Shown here: positions 52,522 to 54,257 of the stretch, piece by piece
How the letters are laid out: each line of letters opens with the position of its first letter
Position numbering within the stretch: position 1 is the first letter of the stretch
The notes under the pieces: generated by a model
What the model was told of the DNA's origin: nothing
Database searches by the model: none
Seen by the model: only the letters and a program-made list of their open reading frames with translations
Made by a program: the position numbers and the translations under genes
NCBI GenBank assembly: GCA_026645415.1
Contig: JAPEVH010000061.1
Span: 40,001 to 94,257, forward strand
DNA from: Candidatus Electronema sp.
Lineage (GTDB): Bacteria; Desulfobacterota; Desulfobulbia; Desulfobulbales; Desulfobulbaceae
Reading direction: 5' to 3'
DNA: 54,257 bases

Positions 52522-53598
52522 CTACGCCACCTTCACATCCAGCACATCCACCAGCCTGCCGCCGTAGCTGTTGCGGATCATCTCCCACAAATCTGAATAG
52601 TTATTCACCCTGATTGCCAAAGAACTCAGGGCCGAGCCAGCAAAGCCGGACAGCGTGTATTCCCCGTTCTGGGTCACGGCAAGCTCGGTGCCTTCTGCGC
52701 CGCCTTTCTTCATATCCAGCAAGGAGAACAGCAGCCGTTCCTCCTGCAAATCCTGAAGCACTTGAATACGCAGCGTGGTATCTGCCGAGACCGAGCCGCC
52801 GGTAGCCGTGACATACGGGCTGGCCGCGCTGCCAGTGAGGATGCCGACCTCTGGCGGATTGGGATGGTCGAAATTGCTCAGGGTCAGGGGCGTGCGCAGC
52901 ATCAGCTCATAGATGCCGGTGCGCGGCGTGCCGTGTTCGGTGTAGTGGGTGGTGACGGCAATGGTGTATTCATTGTTCCACGGATGCGCCTGGGCCGGTA
53001 TTTCTGGCATGAGCATGATCGCGCTGTTGGAGACCAAGTTCACGCGGCTCTGCACGGTGCTGCCGCTCTCTGTGCCCGCGATCACGCATTCGCCTGTGCT
53101 CTTCTCCGTGTCAAAATAAAGGTCTTCGCCGGTCAGCCGGAGCACGCCGTCCGGGTTGAGCACGTTGTCCAGCTTGAGCAGCGTGTCCTCGACCGTATTG
53201 ATCAGCGGCAGTTTCTTGTCCCGCGACAGCCGTTCGAGCTTGGCAGCATGACGTACTTCAGCAACAAAGGGCGGCGAGGCATGGACGCGCACTTGCAGGC
53301 ACTGCTCAACAGGCGGCGGTGCGTCGTCCGCGCTGTTCAGCTTGGCGGTGAAGGAGAGGGAGTAGGTGAAGCAGTTTTCCTCAGTTACCTGCTCGCCGTT
53401 GATCAGGCTTTGGCGGACAACTTTGTTGCGCGTGGTGAGAATGGTGCGCATCTCCTCCGCGCTGTAGTTGGGCAGTTCTGCGGCCATGCGAGCGGCCAGC
53501 TCTGCGGTGTTCACCACATTTCTCGGCAGGAAGAGCATTTTGCACGAGCTGGGCGTGGTAAGCGCGTTCACGGCGGGCCGCCATTGTATCGTTGTCAT
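52522..53598 (-). CDS. DUF4469-like protein (HU-type N-terminus, Ig-like C-terminus)
   Basis: 358 residues from the ATG at 53598, with AGGAGA about 8 bases upstream; an ATG at 53619 would place that site inside the gene. Residues 1-120 look like the divergent HU/IHF-type domain of this family (NTAELAARMAAELPNYSAEE, then INGEQVTEENCFTYSLSFTA). An Ig-like middle part (VLNPDGVLRLTGEDLYFDTE to NNEYTIAVTTHY) and a third beta domain follow, ending RLVDVLDVKVA. Such proteins are found in Bacteroidota and some Desulfobacterota without known function; the N-terminus may bind DNA, though this is unproven. The gene is GC-rich and alone, next to the dyad-repeat array, suggesting it may have come in by transfer. 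Confidence 0.65.
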   Translation of the reverse strand: MTTIQWRPAVNALTTPSSCKMLFLPRNVVNTAELAARMAAELPNYSAEEMRTILTTRNKVVRQSLINGEQVTEENCFTYSLSFTAKLNSADDAPPPVEQCLQVRVHASPPFVAEVRHAAKLERLSRDKKLPLINTVEDTLLKLDNVLNPDGVLRLTGEDLYFDTEKSTGECVIAGTESGSTVQSRVNLVSNSAIMLMPEIPAQAHPWNNEYTIAVTTHYTEHGTPRTGIYELMLRTPLTLSNFDHPNPPEVGILTGSAASPYVTATGGSVSADTTLRIQVLQDLQEERLLFSLLDMKKGGAEGTELAVTQNGEYTLSGFAGSALSSLAIRVNNYSDLWEMIRNSYGGRLVDVLDVKVA

Positions 53599-53725
53599 AG
53601 CCTGTCTCCTGTTGTTCAACGGGTTGAGATAACTGCATGAAGAGTAGTTTTCCCAGCGTAAGACGAGTTTGTTTTCCTGTCAACACTTTTTTTCTGCCGC
53701 CGCATAACGGGTGGCCGAAAAAAAG

Positions 53726-53853
53726 CATCGCTCGACCTCGTTAGAAAGCCTCGCTCGATGTCGTACCAAGACCTCACTCGATCTCATAAAATACATCGAG
53801 CGATCTCGTCCTACGACATCGAGCGAGGCCGTAGGATAACGTCGAGCGAGGCT
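53726..53853. repeat. Six-site dyad-symmetric repeat array, ~23-bp period
   Basis: The 8-mer TCGCTCGA occurs at 53728, 53751 and (as TCACTCGA) 53774; its reverse complement TCGAGCGA occurs at 53796, 53819 and 53842. Spacings are 23, 23, 22, 23 and 23 bp, about two helical turns. The three left and three right sites are mirror images around the AT-rich centre ATAAAATA at about 53787. GCCTCGCTCGATGTCGTA (53748-53765) and its exact complement (53812-53829) form the best-conserved pair. It lies about 130 bp upstream of the minus-strand DUF4469-like gene and 270 bp upstream of the last plus-strand gene. It could be a multi-site operator, a partition site or iterons; there are no CRISPR-like spacers. 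Confidence 0.75.
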
Positions 53854-54000
53854 TTTCCGGGAGGAGCAGGGAGGGTGGGAAGAGGCCAGCTACTTTGCGG
53901 CAATTTCTCAGTTGACAGAGGGAGATGTGCTGCGTAAAGTGGGCTGGGCAGGATGTTACGGTTTTCTGTATCTCTGCTTAATCTGTAGCCAAGTAGCCAA

Positions 54001-54079
54001 GTAGGTCTGCTTGAGGGCAACGAAAGCGGACAACTCATTGCTCAAATTGTCTGAGTTCCTTATACACAAGCAGACCTAC
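54001..54079. repeat. 13-bp perfect inverted repeat in the leader of the last gene
   Basis: GTAGGTCTGCTTG (54001-54013) and CAAGCAGACCTAC (54067-54079), 53 bp apart, 48 bp before the start of the next gene. A tandem 8-mer, GTAGCCAA twice, lies just before it (53987-54002). It may be a leader stem or a protein-binding site. No T run follows. Confidence 0.5.
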
Positions 54080-54127
54080 GCAACTACGGCATTTCTCTTG
54101 AAGACCGGAACCAAAGGAGATAAAACA

Positions 54128-54257
54128 ATGATGCGCAAAAGGAAGCTCATTAAACATAGTGAGCAAGTTATCAAAGACGTTGTAAAACATTGGAGTAAAT
54201 TCGACTCCATAAGCAAAGAATGCTTTGAAGAAGGGCTTGATATTATTATTGCTCAGA
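54128..54257 (+). CDS. Unknown protein, N-terminal 43 residues only
   Basis: Starts at ATG 54128 (a second ATG is the next codon) with a strong AAAGGAGATAAA about 8 bases before it, and is open to the window edge. The visible part, MMRKRKLIKHSEQVIKDVVK and on through SKFDSISKECFEEG, is basic then helical and polar. I do not recognise a family from this length. The good ribosome site supports it as a real gene. Confidence 0.6.
   Translation, partial: MMRKRKLIKHSEQVIKDVVKHWSKFDSISKECFEEGLDIIIAQ

Noticed and set aside
52762-53640. 292-codon plus-strand frame opposite the DUF4469-like gene
   Set aside because: Arginine/alanine/glycine-rich translation typical of a shadow frame; the minus-strand frame has a proper ribosome site and domain-like sequence.
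53726-53853. CRISPR array
   Set aside because: Units change orientation at the centre, core repeats are 8 bp and there are no spacer-like unique segments or cas genes.

Overview
The window looks like chromosomal DNA of an anaerobic, respiring Gram-negative bacterium, most plausibly a Desulfobacterota member (Desulfobulbales-like, possibly a cable-bacterium relative). This rests on gene content: a ~1,400-residue double-ASKHA acyl-CoA dehydratase activase, a membrane polyferredoxin preceded by a tiny CXXC protein, several large hybrid histidine kinases (one with a periplasmic c-type heme motif), a sigma-54 activator, an ABC-exported nonulosonate glycan locus and a corrinoid/UroD-type module. 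Genus cannot be fixed by reading alone.

Layout. (1) 1-12.5 kb, minus strand: a surface-glycan locus in two blocks. The promoter-proximal block is a GbsR/MarR-type regulator, Wzm and Wzt ABC exporter subunits, a sugar aminotransferase and a left-handed beta-helix acetyltransferase. After a 675-bp gap with a terminator come a GT2 glycosyltransferase, a sulfotransferase, a GT4 glycosyltransferase, a CMP-nonulosonate cytidylyltransferase, a CBS-NeuB-SAF-TIM-barrel fusion synthase and a carbamoyltransferase that runs off the window. Together they suggest an exported glycan carrying a nonulosonic (sialic/legionaminic-type) acid decorated by acetyl, sulfo and carbamoyl groups. (2) 12.7-13.7 kb: a decayed IS with intact terminal inverted repeats, then a hairpin-rich stretch that shares a structured repeat with the 7.6 kb gap. 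(3) 13.7-25.8 kb: housekeeping and redox genes: CoA-dehydratase activase, NadB, a CXXC mini-protein with a polyferredoxin and an SH3b protein, two tRNA-Ser genes, a NifA-like activator, a YkgJ-type cysteine-cluster protein and a TraB-family membrane protein. (4) 25.9-34.3 kb: a giant SF1 helicase-nuclease fusion (possible defence gene), an LtaS-like sulfatase-fold enzyme, a GYF-AIM24 protein and a VanZ-like protein. (5) 34.3-38.5 kb: a coupled operon of a MoxR-like AAA+ ATPase and two FGE/C-type-lectin-fold proteins lacking the FGE cysteine pair. (6) 38.5-50.1 kb: a signalling island. A four-gene operon (corrinoid-binding protein, UroD/MtaA-like protein, DUF1638-histidine kinase fusion, REC-PAS-kinase), every junction an ATGA overlap, is flanked by two large hybrid kinases. 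I read this as a candidate methyl/corrinoid-sensing phosphorelay and regard it as the most interesting system here. (7) 50.2-54.3 kb: a Ste24-type protease, a small secreted cysteine-rich protein, a remnant 2-TM gene, a DUF4469-like protein, a six-site dyad-symmetric array with ~23-bp spacing, and the start of an unknown gene.

All function calls come from reading motifs by eye. No database search, structure prediction or composition calculation was run.
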